A stretch of DNA of 61,145 nt from Burkholderiales bacterium. Lineage in GTDB: Bacteria > Pseudomonadota > Gammaproteobacteria > Burkholderiales > Burkholderiaceae_E. A program made the position numbers and the translations under genes. The stretch is taken from the NCBI GenBank assembly GCA_947487165.1, contig CANKWX010000015.1, positions 1-61,145 of the forward strand, read 5' to 3'. The notes below the pieces were generated by a model. It worked only from the letters and a program-made list of their open reading frames with translations, was not told where the DNA came from and did not search any database. Within the stretch, counting starts at the first letter, position 1; each line of letters starts with the position of its first letter. Below are positions 60,707-61,145 of this stretch, piece after piece.

Positions 60707-61145
60707 GGACTTCGCCAGTTTTCCTGCTGAGGACTATTGTGATTGGAAGAACACTAAGTTTGATGGGACCAATACGACAAAGCTTGGGTGCGCTTGCGGC
60801 GTTCGGGATGCTGACATTTTCTGCAGCTGCGCAAGCCCCGCTGGATGTTCGCGTTGCGCTGGTGATTGGCAATTCGGCCTACTCTGCGGCGCCGCTGTTG
60901 AACCCCTCAAATGATGCGAAAGCAATGGCCTCGGTCCTGCGAGGACTGGGCTTTAAGGTGGTCGAGTTGCGCGAGGGAAACAAGGAGCAGATGAAGCTGG
61001 CCATCAGCAACGTGCGCGACACGCTCAGGGGTAGCCAGGGCGTTGGCATGCTGTATTACGCGGGCCATGGCATCCAACTCGACTGGCAGAACTACATGGT
61101 GCCGGTCGATGCAAAGTTGACCAAGGCGGCGGATGTGCCGCAGCA
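60703..61145 (+). CDS. Caspase-family (peptidase C14) protein, 5' part (runs off window)
   Basis: Starts at a GTG that overlaps the stop of the previous gene (GTGA), with GGAGA seven bases before; an ATG at 60763 lacks such a site. An N-terminal hydrophobic segment ends FSAAAQAP. The caspase domain starts RVALVIGNSAYS, with LLNPSNDAKAMASVLRGLGF and MLYYAGHGIQ, giving the catalytic His122. The Cys part and everything after it are outside. Translational coupling suggests equal amounts of it and the pseudo-caspase-like protein. Confidence 0.88.
   Translation, partial: MRTSPVFLLRTIVIGRTLSLMGPIRQSLGALAAFGMLTFSAAAQAPLDVRVALVIGNSAYSAAPLLNPSNDAKAMASVLRGLGFKVVELREGNKEQMKLAISNVRDTLRGSQGVGMLYYAGHGIQLDWQNYMVPVDAKLTKAADVPQ

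Noticed and set aside
1-61145. CRISPR array, insertion sequence, prophage or rRNA operon
   Set aside because: No regularly spaced repeats, transposase, integrase or phage structural motifs were recognised in any frame by eye.

Overview
The window reads as a stretch of chromosome from a high-GC betaproteobacterium, most likely of the order Burkholderiales. This rests on gene content: a Bug-family (TctC-like) binding protein, a DUF1631 protein, an Ala/Lys/Pro-rich H1-like protein, NIPSNAP, YSC84/SYLF and RlmJ homologues, and many CoA, glutathione-transferase and glyoxalase-type enzymes. Genes are dense on both strands. I see no insertion sequence, integrase, phage block, rRNA or CRISPR array. 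The only RNA gene recognised is a tRNA-Val(GAC).

Layout. Bases 1-5.8 kb hold the end of an enolase-like gene, a lipoprotein metallo-hydrolase, a membrane HD-GYP protein, an unknown membrane protein and a PaiB-type flavin-binding protein with a striking inverted repeat in front of it. From 5.0 to 12 kb on the minus strand lie a formylglycine-enzyme-like secreted protein, an MFS transporter, and three exported repeat proteins (MORN, FG-GAP/VCBS, and a large protein with GPW modules and 93-bp tandem repeats). From 12.0 to 16.6 kb a tight minus-strand operon encodes a membrane-anchored binding-protein-like protein, a TelA-family protein, a lipoprotein joining a solute-binding-like domain to a von Willebrand A domain, and an XpaC-like membrane protein. 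From 16.7 to 30 kb there are mixed single genes: dioxygenase, H1-like protein, GST, NIPSNAP, a K+ channel with a C-terminal zinc ribbon, small exported proteins, SYLF protein, PNPOx-like protein, SDR, RlmJ, and a VOC/glyoxalase II pair.

From 28.8 to 43 kb the genes look catabolic: a deacylase, a dienoyl-CoA-isomerase-type crotonase, an aldehyde dehydrogenase, a Bug binding protein, a complete peptide/nickel-type ABC transporter (two permeases, binding protein, two ATPases) headed by a GST-like gene, an amidohydrolase and a medium-chain dehydrogenase. From 43 to 55.6 kb come a YbjQ-like protein, an MscS channel, an SRAP/YedK DNA-crosslink protein, an acyl-CoA dehydrogenase with a CoA transferase, DUF1631, a divergent ferric-iron ABC ATPase/permease pair sharing a Fur-box-like half site, and an LpxH-like phosphoesterase.

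The most interesting part is the right end, just past tRNA-Val and its terminator. After about 0.5 kb of visibly less GC-rich non-coding DNA there is a plus-strand set: an exported OmpA-domain protein, a CHASE2 membrane sensor with an unassigned tail, an exported SH3/caspase-like/DUF4384 protein that keeps the caspase His but has Gly where the catalytic Cys belongs, and, overlapping it by GTGA, a second exported caspase-family protein that runs off the window. I read this as a candidate envelope sensing and proteolysis module pairing a pseudo-caspase with a possibly active caspase. Function is inferred only from domains and gene order.
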